DNA of 64,000 nt from Paenibacillus sp. FSL A5-0031 (GCF_001956295.1 NZ_MRTD01000021.1:62001-126000); one strand, 5' to 3'. Counted from the stretch's first letter, positions 8,927-18,253 are shown. Numbers and translations: made by a program. The notes: generated by a model not told the origin, from the letters alone.

Positions 8927-10033
8927 CTACCCAGCCGTTTGATTACTTTTCTCGATGTTTTTCAAATGCTCTTTATATGTTTTTGCGAATAAATGAGTCT
9001 GACTTCCATCCTTCTTGGTTACATAGAAAAAATATTCCGTATCTTCCGGATATATAGCCGCTTCAATTGATTTAAGACTTGGACTTGCGATAGGCCCAGG
9101 CGGCAAACCTTCTACCTTATACGTGTTATAAGGACTGTCTACGAGTAAATCCTTCTCATAAAGACGTTCCTTAGGCTTATCTAATGAATATTGAACGGTA
9201 GCATCAATTTGAAGCTTCATGCCACCTTCAATCCGGTTGTAAATAATGCCCGATACGAGAGCTCTTTCCTCGTCCACAACGACTTCACGCTCTACAAGCG
9301 ACGCGATTGTCAGCATATCATGAAAGGACATTTTTTTCTCTTCAAGCACTTCCATCCACCCCTCTGGAAGCTCAGCAAGCTTCCGGTCGAGTTCAAGCGC
9401 CATCCGTTTAATAATATCTTCTTCTGTGCTTTCTTTTTTCATCTCATACGTTTCAGGGAACAGATAACCTTCAAGACGCTGATGCAGCTTATCGTTATTG
9501 GGAATGGAGCGAACAGACTCCGCATCACCCCAATTGTTTTCCGATGCAATTAATCCAATAAACTTTTCTTTGTTGATCAATTTCTCTTGAGCAAGCTTGT
9601 CAGCAATTTGCAATACGGTAAAGCCCTCAGGAATCGTGAATCGAATCGTTTCTGCTTCTACGGTGTCGCCAGCATTGAGCTTAGCTATAATGGCTTCATT
9701 ATTCATGCCGGGGTTCAGCTCATAAAGTCCCGCCTGAAAGCGGCCGCCTTGATCCTTAAGCTTCAAGTAATATTTAAATATAAATGCATTTTTAATGATC
9801 CCTTGCTCTTCCAGTAATTCTGCAACCTCATTCGCTGATGTTCCTCTTGGAATATCAATCTTCTGAACCGCACCAGCAGTTGTTGGCTTCAAGCTGCTCC
9901 ACACATATAAAGCAACGCTTCCAGCACCAATAATCATAATTCCTAACAAGCTTAAAATAACCCATAATGTAATGCGGCTTTTCCTCGGTCCCGATGATGA
10001 TTGTTGCTCAAGGTGCTGTGATGACTTGTCCAA
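8927..10033 (-). CDS. mltG: Endolytic transglycosylase MltG (YrrL/YceG)
   Basis: 368 residues from a TTG start at 10033 with AAGGGGGT about 7 nt before it; no in-frame ATG fits better. A Ser/Arg-rich cytoplasmic N-terminus is followed by one membrane segment (about 23-46), a LysM-like subdomain and the YceG catalytic domain with the diagnostic IASLVEREVVVDEERALVSGI region, where the first Glu is the expected catalytic acid. MltG cuts nascent glycan strands at the outer face of the membrane and sets strand length. Upstream, a terminator at 10158-10185 separates it from the DUF1292 gene, so it should have its own promoter in 10034-10157. I could not place that promoter. Confidence 0.95.
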   Translation of the reverse strand: MDKSSQHLEQQSSSGPRKSRITLWVILSLLGIMIIGAGSVALYVWSSLKPTTAGAVQKIDIPRGTSANEVAELLEEQGIIKNAFIFKYYLKLKDQGGRFQAGLYELNPGMNNEAIIAKLNAGDTVEAETIRFTIPEGFTVLQIADKLAQEKLINKEKFIGLIASENNWGDAESVRSIPNNDKLHQRLEGYLFPETYEMKKESTEEDIIKRMALELDRKLAELPEGWMEVLEEKKMSFHDMLTIASLVEREVVVDEERALVSGIIYNRIEGGMKLQIDATVQYSLDKPKERLYEKDLLVDSPYNTYKVEGLPPGPIASPSLKSIEAAIYPEDTEYFFYVTKKDGSQTHLFAKTYKEHLKNIEKSNQTAG

Positions 10034-10157
10034 AATTAGACCCCCTTTTTATAATGCATCATTTTCGGTATATCGATTTGCGCAGGCGAAATGGCTGAGA
10101 CCATCCTATTATGGCTCAGCTGAAAATGCTGTAATTGAGTAATTAACGCTAAACATG

Positions 10158-10185
10158 GAACAAAAGAGCGGTTATTGGCCGCTCT
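10158..10185 (-). terminator. Terminator of the alaS-ireB-ruvX-DUF1292 operon
   Basis: AGAGCGG (10165-10171) pairs with CCGCTCT (10179-10185) across a 7-nt loop, and the minus strand continues with TTTTGTT. It lies 31 bases past the last DUF1292 stop codon. Confidence 0.75.
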
Positions 10186-10216
10186 CTCGTTAGATGCATA
10201 TACATTACACGACGTT

Positions 10217-10528
10217 TTATGGACGCTCGTCAGTAGCAAACAATAAATCATCGTACGCTTCTGATGCAGCTTCCCACTCTTCATCGTTTTCGATGTTTTC
10301 CAGCTGCGGTTCACCATCGACTTGAATGACGCGGAATAGCTCAACATCATCCTCGCCACGCATCGGATCCGATTGCAGGGCTGCATAAATTCGATCCCCT
10401 AGCTGAAACTCAGCTTTAATATCGTATACCTCTACGCTGCCGTCATCTGCTTCAAGCTCAATTTCATTGCCGAATGCCGCTCGCAGCGTATTCAGCTTCT
10501 TAGGTGCTTCATGCTCTGTGCCGGACAT
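10217..10528 (-). CDS. DUF1292 domain protein (first of a tandem pair)
   Basis: 103 residues, acidic. The DUF1292 pattern is visible: a beta-rich stretch, then Gly-Asp-Arg-Ile-Tyr-Ala-Ala, a central acidic turn, and a final NDEEWEAASEAYDDLL helix, matching the EDEEEWNMVEETFNTLL end of its neighbour. The ATG overlaps the stop of the upstream paralogue by one base (TAATG), so the two are probably co-translated. No function is established for this family; it is widespread in Bacillota next to alaS, ireB and ruvX. This copy is more diverged from B. subtilis YrzB than the upstream one. A terminator follows directly. Confidence 0.85.
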   Translation of the reverse strand: MSGTEHEAPKKLNTLRAAFGNEIELEADDGSVEVYDIKAEFQLGDRIYAALQSDPMRGEDDVELFRVIQVDGEPQLENIENDEEWEAASEAYDDLLFATDERP

Positions 10529-10824
10529 TAATTTTCTTCCTCCATCTCACCAAGGAGAGTGTTGAACGTTTCCTCAACCATATTCCATTCTTCTTCATCT
10601 TCAATGGTATACAGCTTCAGGTCGTCGCCTTCTTCTTCATAACGGAAAGCATATACTTCATCTTCCTCGTCATTTTCTCCATGAAGCGGAACTACCATCA
10701 TATATTTCTGATCGGAACCATCAACTTCAAACTTCATGATGACTTCGAATTCCTCTTCGTTTCCTTCTTCATCCGGGATATAAATAATTTCCGGCTCTTC
10801 GAATTCCAACTCTTCATTTGTCAT
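10528..10824 (-). CDS. DUF1292 domain protein, YrzB-like (second of the pair)
   Basis: 98 residues from the ATG at 10824. AAAGGTGAGG lies 6 nt upstream of it, whereas the GTG at 10836 falls inside that ribosome binding site. The protein is very acidic with little positive charge, and its length and ending are close to B. subtilis YrzB. The ruvX stop codon overlaps the ribosome binding site region, so translation is likely coupled along ruvX, this gene and the paralogue after it. Function is unknown. Confidence 0.88.
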   Translation of the reverse strand: MTNEELEFEEPEIIYIPDEEGNEEEFEVIMKFEVDGSDQKYMMVVPLHGENDEEDEVYAFRYEEEGDDLKLYTIEDEEEWNMVEETFNTLLGEMEEEN

Positions 10825-10832
10825 GTTTACCC

Positions 10833-11249
10833 TCACCTTTTCGCTTTAGAATCGAGATAATTTTGCAAAATAAGCGTTGCCGCCATTTTGTCTATTACAA
10901 GCTTTCGCTTCTTCCGGCTGACGTCCGCTTCAATAAGCGTTCGTTCGGCAGCTACCGTTGTCAGCCTTTCGTCCCAAAGGTGAACAGGTATGTTTAGTTT
11001 CTGCTTAATCTGTTCTGCGAATTCTATACAAATTTCTCCACGTGGACCGATGGTGCCATTCATGTTTTTTGGAAGACCAACAACAATTTCACTAACCTCA
11101 TGCTCCTTAACCAGATCAGCAATGCGGTCAAACTCACTATGGTCTCGCCTTCGTTCAATAACACCAGTTCCTTGCGCGGTCCAACGAAAAGCGTCGCTGA
11201 CAGCAACTCCTATGTTGCGGTCACCGTAATCAAGCCCCATCAATCTCAT
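10833..11249 (-). CDS. ruvX: RuvX/YqgF family putative Holliday junction resolvase / pre-16S rRNA nuclease
   Basis: 138 residues, the usual size. An RNase H-like fold is indicated by MGLDYGDRNIGVAVSDAF at the start (Asp8 of the first strand is a catalytic acidic residue), VVGLPKNMNG in the middle, and WDERLTTVAAERTL near residue 98, followed by the late acidic DKMAATLILQNYLD segment. E. coli YqgF processes the 5' end of 16S rRNA, and the protein was earlier named as a Holliday junction resolvase; which activity matters here is not decided by sequence. AGGAG lies 11 nt before the ATG. Gene order alaS-ireB-ruvX-DUF1292 is the standard Bacillota arrangement. Confidence 0.93.
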   Translation of the reverse strand: MRLMGLDYGDRNIGVAVSDAFRWTAQGTGVIERRRDHSEFDRIADLVKEHEVSEIVVGLPKNMNGTIGPRGEICIEFAEQIKQKLNIPVHLWDERLTTVAAERTLIEADVSRKKRKLVIDKMAATLILQNYLDSKAKR

Positions 11250-11370
11250 GTCTTGTCCGGCTCCTGCCTCATTAGTTAAAATATAAGAATTTATAAGTTT
11301 ATCTGCTTATAAACTGCTTATATTTCTCTGCGAAACGATAGCTAAGCCTCCTAAAGGGGGCTTTAGCCGT

Positions 11371-11637
11371 TTACGCTTGTTGTTTCTTATGGTTTAGATA
11401 AAACCGGACAAGCTCTTCGATTAATTCGTCTCGTTCCTTCTTGCGAATTAAACTCCTGGCGTTGTTATGCCGCGGAATATACGCGGGATCTCCGGACAGC
11501 AAATACCCAACGATCTGGTTAATCGGATTATACTCTTTCTCTAGAAGCGCTTCATGCACGGATAGCAGAATGTCTTGAGAAGATTCAACCCCCTCCGCCT
11601 TCACGTTAAATTTCATTGTTTTGTCCATGGAACTCAT
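11371..11637 (-). CDS. ireB: IreB family regulatory phosphoprotein (YrzL, UPF0297)
   Basis: 88 residues from the ATG at 11637, which has CGAGGTG 6 nt upstream; the longer open frame to 11682 lacks a start with a ribosome binding site. The sequence SMDKTMKFN, then [25 protein letters not shown], is typical of the family (quoted in two parts). In Enterococcus faecalis IreB is phosphorylated by the IreK Ser/Thr kinase near its N-terminal Thr residues and affects cephalosporin resistance; Thr residues are present at the same end here. It sits between alaS and ruvX as in most Bacillota. Confidence 0.93.
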   Translation of the reverse strand: MSSMDKTMKFNVKAEGVESSQDILLSVHEALLEKEYNPINQIVGYLLSGDPAYIPRHNNARSLIRKKERDELIEELVRFYLNHKKQQA

Positions 11638-11687
11638 CGCCAGCACCTCGCTTTCCAAACCGCATTTCAATGAGATATACACTCATA

Positions 11688-14321
11688 TCATATCACATTT
11701 GTTTGATTAAGAACTAGTTCTTCTGTAAGTTTCAACGCTTCATCCAACTTCGTTGTGTCTTTTCCGCCTGCTTGCGCCATATCTGGGCGTCCGCCACCGC
11801 TGCCGCCGCAATGAATTGCAGCTTCTTTTACAATTTTGCCTGCATGGAAACCTTTTTTAATTAAATCTGCTGAAACGGCAGCTGCAAGGTTCACCTTGTC
11901 ATCCGAAATCGCACCAAGCACGATCACGCTTGACTCCAGCTTCAGCTTCAATTCATCAACAATGCCGCGAAGCGCGTCCATTGAAGGAGCATTCACTTTT
12001 GCGCAAAGGACAGTGATGCCATTCACTATTTTAGCGTTTTGCTCAAGTGATCCTGCTTCGATCCGGCTCAGCTTCGCTTGAAGGGATTCATTCTCGCGAG
12101 AGAATTCCTTCACTTGGCCGAACAATGCTTCAATCCGTTTTGGCACATCATTTGCATTTGATTTCAGAAGTGCAGCCGATTGCTTAAGCAGGTCAAGCTG
12201 ACCATCTAAATAGTTATACGCATGTTTACCCGTAACGGCTTCAATTCTTCGAACACCCGACCCAATACCGCTCTCGCTTAACAACTTGAACAATCCGATT
12301 TGCGATGTATTGCTTACATGACAGCCTCCGCATAGCTCTAAGCTATAGCTGCCAACTTGAACCACACGAACCTCATCGCCGTATTTCTCGCCGAACAACG
12401 CCATCGCGCCCATTGCTTTAGCTTCATTCAATGATTTCGTTTCGATGGTTACTGGAGTTCCTAGCCAAATTTGCTCATTGACGCGGCGTTCAATCGTTAC
12501 TAGCTCTTCAGCAGTTATACTGCCAAAGTGCGAGAAGTCGAAGCGCAGGCGTTCAGCCTCTACCGAAGAGCCCGCTTGATTGACATGATCGCCAAGCACT
12601 TCTTTGAGCGCTTTATGAAGCAAATGCGTTGCCGTATGGTTTTTGATAATGTCATCGCGCACAGCTCTAGTAACGCTCGCCTCTACTGCTTCACCTGTAC
12701 GAGCAGTACCTGAGGTAACAACAGCATGATGGACGCTTTGACCGTGCGGTGCTTTGGTTACTTCTTCAACCTGCAGTGTAAAGCCCTTGCCCGTAATCGT
12801 TCCTGTATCTCCGATTTGTCCACCGCTTTCTGCATAGAAAGGTGTGCGATCCAATATCACAACGACTTTGCTGCCTTCTGGAGCCGATTCAACCAACAGA
12901 TCCTCATGAACGATGGCAATGATTTTTGACTCAGTTACCAGTTCATTATAGCCAACAAACTCGCTTTTAACCGTGAAATCGCCGAGCGGTCCGCCTTGAA
13001 CCTTCATACTTCCAGTATCTTGGCGAGCTGCGCGTGCACGGTCGCGCTGTGCTTCCATCGCTGCGTCGAATCCAGCACGATCAACCGTCATTCCATTTTC
13101 CGAAGCAAAGTCCTCCGTCAAATCGAAAGGAAAGCCGTAAGTATCATACAAGCGGAATGCATCGTCGCCATTAATCTCTTTTTGGCCAGCTTTCGTACCA
13201 GCAGCTACCAGATCAGAGAGCATAGCTAGTCCATCGGACAATGTCTCATGGAAACGCTCTTCTTCCGTACGGATAACCCTCTCGATAAATTCACGCTTCT
13301 CTACAACCTCTGGATAATAAACGCCCATAACCTCGCCAACGATTGAAGTCAGCTCATGCAAAAACGGACGGTCGATTCCGATTGTTTTTCCGTAACGAAC
13401 AGCTCTGCGAAGCAAACGGCGAATGATGTAGCCACGGCCTTCGTTTGAAGGCATTACGCCATCACCTACTGCGAACGCTACTGTACGAATATGATCGGCA
13501 ATAACTTTAAGCGCAACATCATGCTCTTCATTCACTTTGTAGCTTACTTTCGCAATTTCACAAGTGCGGTCGATAATCGGACGGAACAAATCCGTATCAA
13601 AGTTTGAATCCACATCCTGCAATATAGAAGCAAAACGCTCAAGTCCTGCGCCTGTATCGATGTTTTTGATTGGAAGCGGCGTGTAGCTGCCGTCTTTATT
13701 ATGATTGAATTGTGAGAATACAACGTTCCAAACTTCTAGGAAACGCTCGTTCTCTCCGCCCGGCCAACATTCTGGGTCCGAAAGATCGCCATATTTGTCA
13801 CCGCGGTCATAGAAAATTTCTGTACAAGGTCCGCAAGGGCCCTCGCCAATATCCCAAAAGTTTTCTTCCAGCTTATAAATTCGTTCAGCAGGAAGGCCAA
13901 TTTTCGTATTCCAGAACTCGAATGCTTCTACATCTTCTGGATATACGGTTACCGACAAGCGATTAGGATCAAAACCAATCCATTTTGGCTCAGTCAGAAA
14001 CTCCCATGCCCAAGTAATAGCTTCTTCCTTGAAGTAATCACCGATCGAGAAATTGCCCAGCATCTCGAAAAACGTATGATGACGGCGGGTTTTGCCTACG
14101 TTTTCGATATCATTCGTGCGAATGCACTTCTGTGAATTCGTAATACGCGGGTTTTCTGGAACGATGCGTCCGTCAAAATAAGCCTTTAGCGGCGCCATAC
14201 CTGCATTAATCCATAGCAAGGACGGGTCATTATGCGGTACAAGCGATGCACTTGGTTCAATTTTGTGGCCTTTGCTTTCAAAAAATGCAAGCCATTTTGC
14301 ACGAATTTCACTAGCTTTCAT
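11688..14321 (-). CDS. alaS: Alanine--tRNA ligase
   Basis: 877 residues, normal length. The class II catalytic domain fills the first 400 or so residues ([18 protein letters not shown] near the start, the [16 protein letters not shown] motif-2 loop near 159-174). It is followed by the editing domain with the zinc site HTATH at 562-566 and CGGCH at 664-668, and the C-terminal DHHA1 domain ending in [17 protein letters not shown]. It charges tRNA-Ala in the cytoplasm and removes mischarged Ser or Gly. AAGGGGG precedes the ATG at 14321. A T-box leader and a consensus promoter lie upstream, so expression should rise when tRNA-Ala is uncharged. Confidence 0.98.
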   Translation of the reverse strand: MKASEIRAKWLAFFESKGHKIEPSASLVPHNDPSLLWINAGMAPLKAYFDGRIVPENPRITNSQKCIRTNDIENVGKTRRHHTFFEMLGNFSIGDYFKEEAITWAWEFLTEPKWIGFDPNRLSVTVYPEDVEAFEFWNTKIGLPAERIYKLEENFWDIGEGPCGPCTEIFYDRGDKYGDLSDPECWPGGENERFLEVWNVVFSQFNHNKDGSYTPLPIKNIDTGAGLERFASILQDVDSNFDTDLFRPIIDRTCEIAKVSYKVNEEHDVALKVIADHIRTVAFAVGDGVMPSNEGRGYIIRRLLRRAVRYGKTIGIDRPFLHELTSIVGEVMGVYYPEVVEKREFIERVIRTEEERFHETLSDGLAMLSDLVAAGTKAGQKEINGDDAFRLYDTYGFPFDLTEDFASENGMTVDRAGFDAAMEAQRDRARAARQDTGSMKVQGGPLGDFTVKSEFVGYNELVTESKIIAIVHEDLLVESAPEGSKVVVILDRTPFYAESGGQIGDTGTITGKGFTLQVEEVTKAPHGQSVHHAVVTSGTARTGEAVEASVTRAVRDDIIKNHTATHLLHKALKEVLGDHVNQAGSSVEAERLRFDFSHFGSITAEELVTIERRVNEQIWLGTPVTIETKSLNEAKAMGAMALFGEKYGDEVRVVQVGSYSLELCGGCHVSNTSQIGLFKLLSESGIGSGVRRIEAVTGKHAYNYLDGQLDLLKQSAALLKSNANDVPKRIEALFGQVKEFSRENESLQAKLSRIEAGSLEQNAKIVNGITVLCAKVNAPSMDALRGIVDELKLKLESSVIVLGAISDDKVNLAAAVSADLIKKGFHAGKIVKEAAIHCGGSGGGRPDMAQAGGKDTTKLDEALKLTEELVLNQTNVI

Positions 14322-14352
14322 TAGGATGAGCCCCCTTCAAATGATAAAACAC

Positions 14353-14643
14353 AAAAAAAGCCCCTGTCATTGACAGGGACGAATAGAATCGCGGTACCAC
14401 CCTGGTTATTGCCTCGCTGCATAAGCTAGAGCAATCGCCTTCATTAGACATTAACGGGTCCAACCGGTGAAGTTCATTCACACTCCGAAAATAGCTTTCG
14501 GCCACTCTTCGTTATAAAAGCTCTCTCAACCGACGCGATTGCTTATCGAAAAGCAAATGCGAAGAAGCTTTCTCTCTGGCTAACGGGCATTGGCTTACTT
14601 CATTTCATCAACGATTTATTCCCTTATAATTGACACTTGATTA
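14353..14643 (-). ncRNA. T-box riboswitch leader of alaS
   Basis: The T-box core AGGGTGGTACCGCG is on the minus strand at 14390-14403. It is followed by a terminator (CCCTGTC 14362-14368 with GACAGGG 14372-14378, then seven T) whose 5' side can alternatively pair with the T-box. An AGTAA motif and a GGTTG distal-loop motif of Stem I are visible. GCT lies 31 nt after GGTTG in a GAAAGCTA context and is the likely Ala specifier. This matches the downstream gene; the specifier placement is an inference. Confidence 0.93.
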
Positions 14644-14650
14644 TTTTAAA

Positions 14651-14679
14651 ATTATAGCCACAGCCTATCCGCCTGTCAA
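14651..14679 (-). promoter_or_regulatory. Sigma-A promoter of the alaS operon
   Basis: TTGACA (complement of 14674-14679), 17 nt, TATAAT (complement of 14651-14656): a perfect consensus promoter. It overlaps the last codons of the upstream permease gene and places the transcript start near 14643, at the head of the T-box leader. Confidence 0.92.
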
Positions 14680-15755
14680 ATAATCTTTCTTCGCACGTAG
14701 TAGGCGAACATATGCTGAATGATCACTTTGCAGGCTGCAAAAATAGGAACCGCCAAAATCATGCCAACAATGCCGGCAATCTCTCCTCCGACCAGCAATG
14801 CAAAAATGATCGACAAAGGATGCATATGGAGCGTACGGCCTACCACCTGTGGAGAGATTACGTTGCCTTCGAGTATTTGGCACAGGGTGTTGATAATCGC
14901 GACAAGGATGACCATCTTAATGGAAACCGTAGAAGCCATTAGTATTGCAGGTGCCGCTCCAAAAAAAGGACCGAGATACGGAATGACATTCGTTATCGCA
15001 ACGATGCCGGCAAGGAGCAGTGCATAAGGCATGCCGATCAACAGGTACCCGAAATAAGCAAGCACGCCAACGATAATACAAACCAAAAACTGTCCGCGAA
15101 TATAGCTGCCGAGTGCTGTATCGATATCTTTAAGCAGCCTGACCGTGTTTTTGCGATGTGACTTTGGTACATACGTAATGACCGTTCTTTCAAACACATC
15201 AAAATCCTTTAATATATAGAAGGCGAGAAACGGAATAATAAACGCGATAAACACTGCATTTAACATGGACCCGATATTGTTAACAAAGTTGAACAAACTC
15301 TCCGACAGCTTTTTTTCCATATGCAAAAGTGACTTATTAAGCCCGCTTCGAATGCTTTCCGGCAAAAAAGAAGTGTTGTTAATGTCCGTGACGATATTTT
15401 GAGCACGCATGGAAAGCTCAGGCACATGTCGATTGATTTCCTGTACTTGTTCGATGAACATTGGAATCAAGTTAACGAGAATCACCGTAATGACTGCACA
15501 AAACACTGCATATATGAGCAGCACGGCAATCGTCCTAGGAACCTTTCGGTCATGCAGCATCGTAACGATCGGATTCAGCACATAAGAAATTATCATCGCG
15601 ATTATAAATGGAGCAAAAACGGCTTTTACAAACACATATACGTTCACAATAAGCGGCTTTATAAGCAGCATAAGATAAATCGCAAGCAGTCCCAATATGA
15701 TGTAAACCAGCCAGACAAACAGACGGTTCTTCGTAAAGCGCTCCACCGTCCTCAC
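14676..15755 (-). CDS. AI-2E family transporter, YrrI-like
   Basis: 359 residues with the family pattern: two early membrane helices, a soluble helical stretch at about 95-160, then at least five membrane segments including the conserved ITNVIPYLGPFFGAAPA and VISPQVVGRTLHMHPL regions. The position just upstream of alaS matches B. subtilis yrrI. The predicted start is a GTG at 15755; GGGGGTGAGG overlaps it, so a second GTG three codons on is also possible. Substrate unknown. The stop codon overlaps the -35 region of the alaS promoter. Confidence 0.88.
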   Translation of the reverse strand: MRTVERFTKNRLFVWLVYIILGLLAIYLMLLIKPLIVNVYVFVKAVFAPFIIAMIISYVLNPIVTMLHDRKVPRTIAVLLIYAVFCAVITVILVNLIPMFIEQVQEINRHVPELSMRAQNIVTDINNTSFLPESIRSGLNKSLLHMEKKLSESLFNFVNNIGSMLNAVFIAFIIPFLAFYILKDFDVFERTVITYVPKSHRKNTVRLLKDIDTALGSYIRGQFLVCIIVGVLAYFGYLLIGMPYALLLAGIVAITNVIPYLGPFFGAAPAILMASTVSIKMVILVAIINTLCQILEGNVISPQVVGRTLHMHPLSIIFALLVGGEIAGIVGMILAVPIFAACKVIIQHMFAYYVRRKII

Positions 15756-15846
15756 CCCCGAACTTTCTTTATCCGCTTCGCTCTTAGCAAGACAAGCCGA
15801 ACTAGTTCAGTATATGTACAAGCGCCCTAAATCATCCTATAACAGC

Positions 15847-15875
15847 AAAAAAAAGACGGCCGAAGACCGTCTTTT
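15847..15875 (-). terminator. Terminator of the cymR-cysteine desulfurase-PRC-zinc ribbon operon
   Basis: AAAAGACGG (15851-15859) pairs with CCGTCTTTT (15867-15875) around a 7-nt loop, with a run of T on the minus strand. It begins 27 bases past the zinc-ribbon stop codon. Confidence 0.87.
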
Positions 15876-15901
15876 GATATTCAAGTTTATAGCAACGCAC
15901 G

Positions 15902-16099
15902 TCAGTTGACGTGAACTTGTGTAATTTCTTCCTCAAAGAACAAGTCGTCGAGTGAGCTTAACGTGCCATCCTCTTCCACTTGGTAAACCGACATTTTGTC
16001 GCCGTTAACCGTCAGTTCAATGAAGCAGCCCCAGCAATAAAACTGGTGGGAACCGATCTTTCCGATATCTTTCGAATTACAATTCGGACATCTCATCAT
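15902..16099 (-). CDS. Small zinc-ribbon protein of unknown function
   Basis: 65 residues. Two CxxC pairs (CPNC at 4-7 and CWGC at about 22-25) form a rubredoxin-like zinc knuckle in the N-terminal half; the second half is acidic. AGGGAG lies 9 nt before the ATG. It is the last gene of the cymR operon, 13 bp after the PRC-barrel gene, and a terminator follows. I do not recognise a named family beyond a zinc ribbon, and no function is claimed. Confidence 0.8.
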   Translation of the reverse strand: MMRCPNCNSKDIGKIGSHQFYCWGCFIELTVNGDKMSVYQVEEDGTLSSLDDLFFEEEITQVHVN

Positions 16100-16112
16100 C
16101 TTTCATTTCTCC

Positions 16113-16649
16113 CTATCCTCTGAAATTGGAAGCTGCGACAGGCTCCAATTCCGCTTCACTGACAGCAGGAACAATAATCGCGTCTTCCCCGAGTAATACG
16201 CTATCCGGATCACTCGGCGCCTTCAGCCATCTGCGCCCTTCCATCAGATCCGAAACAAAACCGTCCGTAAGCTCGTAGCCTATTATTTGTGTACCCTCTT
16301 TTGGGTAAAAATAAACATCCGACACTCTGCCAAGTTGAATACCTTGTACAGTTACGACGGGCAGATCCTTTAATTTCACTAATCCTGTGTCATATGAACG
16401 TAGCAATTGCTTCGACTTCATCCGAACGATCGCTGCTTCACTTGCTATAATAACGGTGTCCTCTCCGCAGGATATCACGTGAGTCCACTCCACTATTTTT
16501 ACGGAGGAAGCAAACCACTTGGGACAATCGAGTATTAGCCCTTTCAGCTGCCAATGCTCATCGAACCAGGCGTCCTTGACAGTTCCAACAAGTTTGCCGG
16601 AATGGATAACGATTACGGGTAGTCCAATAAGCCGTTGAAGTTTGATCAC
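16113..16649 (-). CDS. PRC-barrel domain protein, YrrD-like
   Basis: 178 residues, starting with GTG at 16649 after AGGAGG 13 nt upstream. Two PRC-barrel repeats are visible: residues about 3-60 (LIGLPVIVIHSGKLVGTVKDAWFDEH) and about 90-165 (LKDLPVVTVQGIQLGRVSDVYFYPKEGT), each quoted in part. B. subtilis YrrD has the same size and the same neighbours. PRC barrels are small protein or RNA-binding beta barrels; the role of this family is not known. It lies 17 bp after the cysteine desulfurase gene in the same operon. Confidence 0.86.
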   Translation of the reverse strand: MIKLQRLIGLPVIVIHSGKLVGTVKDAWFDEHWQLKGLILDCPKWFASSVKIVEWTHVISCGEDTVIIASEAAIVRMKSKQLLRSYDTGLVKLKDLPVVTVQGIQLGRVSDVYFYPKEGTQIIGYELTDGFVSDLMEGRRWLKAPSDPDSVLLGEDAIIVPAVSEAELEPVAASNFRG

Positions 16650-16666
16650 GCTTAGCTGGAGTCCTC

Positions 16667-17821
16667 CTAGTAGTTATTACGAATACGCCTCACGATTGTT
16701 CCAACTTTTTGTGCGGCATCTTCTAATTCCTCCAAAGTATTCCCCAAACCAAAGCTAAATCTTACAGCAGAATTAATTTGTTCCTCGGGCAATTGCATTG
16801 CTCGAAGTACATGTGACCGTTCAAGCGCGCCGGAGGTACAAGCAGAACCGCTTGCTGCTGCGATACCTTCCATATCCAAATTCATAAGCATCGTTTCCGT
16901 ATCGACACCAATAAAGCTGATATTTACGATATGCGGCAAATAGTGCTGCTCCGAGCCATTTATAACGATAGGCACTTCAACATGGTTGTGAAGCAGTTCT
17001 ATCCATCTCTTACGAAGCTCGTCCATAAAAAGTTGCTTATTTTCTCGCTCGTTCACACAAATGTCAACTGCGGCAGCAAACCCGACGATCCCCGCAATAT
17101 TTTCTGTCCCTGCACGCCGCTTTCTCTCTTGGGATCCACCATGCTGAAGAGCGTCAATCGGAGTACCATTAGCCACATAAAGTGCCCCAACACCTTGAGG
17201 ACCATTAATTTTATGGGCGGAGAAGCTCATCAAATCGACTGGCAGCTCATTGAGCCTATACTCGAATGAGCCCAAAGCTTGAACAGCATCAACATGAAAA
17301 ACAGCACCGCCAGCTCTAGCTATGCGCCCTATTTCTTCAATCGGCTGAATCGTTCCAACCTCGTTATTTCCATGCATGATGCTAATAAGGCCTGTTTCCG
17401 GGGTCATGGCTTCTTGAACAAGCTCTGGTGATGTTCGTCCAAAGCTATCAATAGGTAGTACGGTTAGGGAGAAACCTTCTTCCTTAACCAGCCATTCGCA
17501 TGTATGAAGAACAGCGTGATGTTCACCCGCTGAAGTTATAATATGTGACTTGCCTCGTTTACGCTGTGCTCTAGCAGTCCCGATTAGAGCGGCATTATCG
17601 CTTTCCGTTCCACCTGAGGTAAATAATAATTGTCCCGGCTTGCAGCCAATTGCTGCTGAAATGAGATCTCGTGATCGATTTAACTGATGCTTGGCCGCTC
17701 TTCCAAAAGCATGCATACTAGACGAATTGCCGCCGGAGCCTTGCATTACCTCAAGCATCGCTTGGATGACTTTAGGATGCATAGGTGTAGTGGCGGCATG
17801 ATCAAAATAATGATTTGTCAT
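16667..17821 (-). CDS. Cysteine desulfurase, YrvO/IscS-like
   Basis: 384 residues. A PLP-dependent class V fold: DHAATTP at 7-13, SAGEHHAVL near 97, HVDAVQ in the middle, SAHK at 201-204 with Lys204 as the PLP Schiff-base lysine, and SGSACTSG with Cys328 as the persulfide-carrying cysteine. The enzyme takes sulfur from L-cysteine. In B. subtilis YrvO is the sulfur donor for MnmA and lies in a cymR-yrvO-mnmA cluster; here mnmA is immediately upstream but divergent. The ATG at 17821 follows AAGGA by about 10 nt and is 12 bp downstream of cymR, so it is probably under CymR control. Confidence 0.93.
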   Translation of the reverse strand: MTNHYFDHAATTPMHPKVIQAMLEVMQGSGGNSSSMHAFGRAAKHQLNRSRDLISAAIGCKPGQLLFTSGGTESDNAALIGTARAQRKRGKSHIITSAGEHHAVLHTCEWLVKEEGFSLTVLPIDSFGRTSPELVQEAMTPETGLISIMHGNNEVGTIQPIEEIGRIARAGGAVFHVDAVQALGSFEYRLNELPVDLMSFSAHKINGPQGVGALYVANGTPIDALQHGGSQERKRRAGTENIAGIVGFAAAVDICVNERENKQLFMDELRKRWIELLHNHVEVPIVINGSEQHYLPHIVNISFIGVDTETMLMNLDMEGIAAASGSACTSGALERSHVLRAMQLPEEQINSAVRFSFGLGNTLEELEDAAQKVGTIVRRIRNNY

Positions 17822-17833
17822 AGGTCGGCTTCC

Positions 17834-18253
17834 TTAAATATAGAACATATAGCTATCAGGTTTGCCAGCATCTTCGAAATTAATTAGATCTGCAAGCGTA
17901 GTCGAATCTAATACTTCTGCAATACTGTCTCTAATGCGCAGCCAAAGCTGACGTTTAGCCGGATCATCTTCTTCTGTAAAGTCTACAGGCGAAATCGGGC
18001 CTTCAAGAATTCGAATAATATCCCCAGACGTAATCGTTTCCGGATCCTTCGATAAAATATAGCCGCCATAAGCTCCGCGAATGCTTTTCACAAGGCCGGC
18101 ATTTCTAAGGGGTGCTACTAATTGCTCCAAATAGTGCTCGGAAAGCTGATTTCGTTCAGCGATACTCTTGAGCGAAGTCGGGCCTTCACCAAATTTAGCC
18201 GCAAGCTCCATCATAATAGTTAAGCCATAACGGCCTTTCGTCGATATTTTCAA
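17834..18253 (-). CDS. cymR: Rrf2 family regulator CymR (cysteine metabolism repressor)
   Basis: 139 residues, strongly like B. subtilis CymR along its whole length: MKISTKGRYGLTIMMELA, SEHYLEQLVAPLRNAGLVKS, RGAYGGYILSKDP and the C-terminal MFYI. The winged helix-turn-helix lies in the first 75 residues. There are no cysteines, so this is not an Fe-S sensor of the IscR type; CymR is known to act with CysK as co-repressor. The start is a TTG at 18253 with AGAGGTG 5 nt before it. It heads the operon with the desulfurase gene and may repress its own operon and the divergent mnmA; no operator was assigned. Confidence 0.94.
   Translation of the reverse strand: MKISTKGRYGLTIMMELAAKFGEGPTSLKSIAERNQLSEHYLEQLVAPLRNAGLVKSIRGAYGGYILSKDPETITSGDIIRILEGPISPVDFTEEDDPAKRQLWLRIRDSIAEVLDSTTLADLINFEDAGKPDSYMFYI

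Noticed and set aside
10094-10120. Hairpin GCTGAG/CTCAGC between the DUF1292 terminator and mltG
   Set aside because: No T run on either strand and no known motif; too little to call a regulatory site.
11342-11366. Hairpin CTAAGCCTCC/GGGGGCTTTAG between ireB and ruvX
   Set aside because: No T run follows on the minus strand, so it is unlikely to be a terminator. It could be an operon-internal processing site, but nothing supports this.
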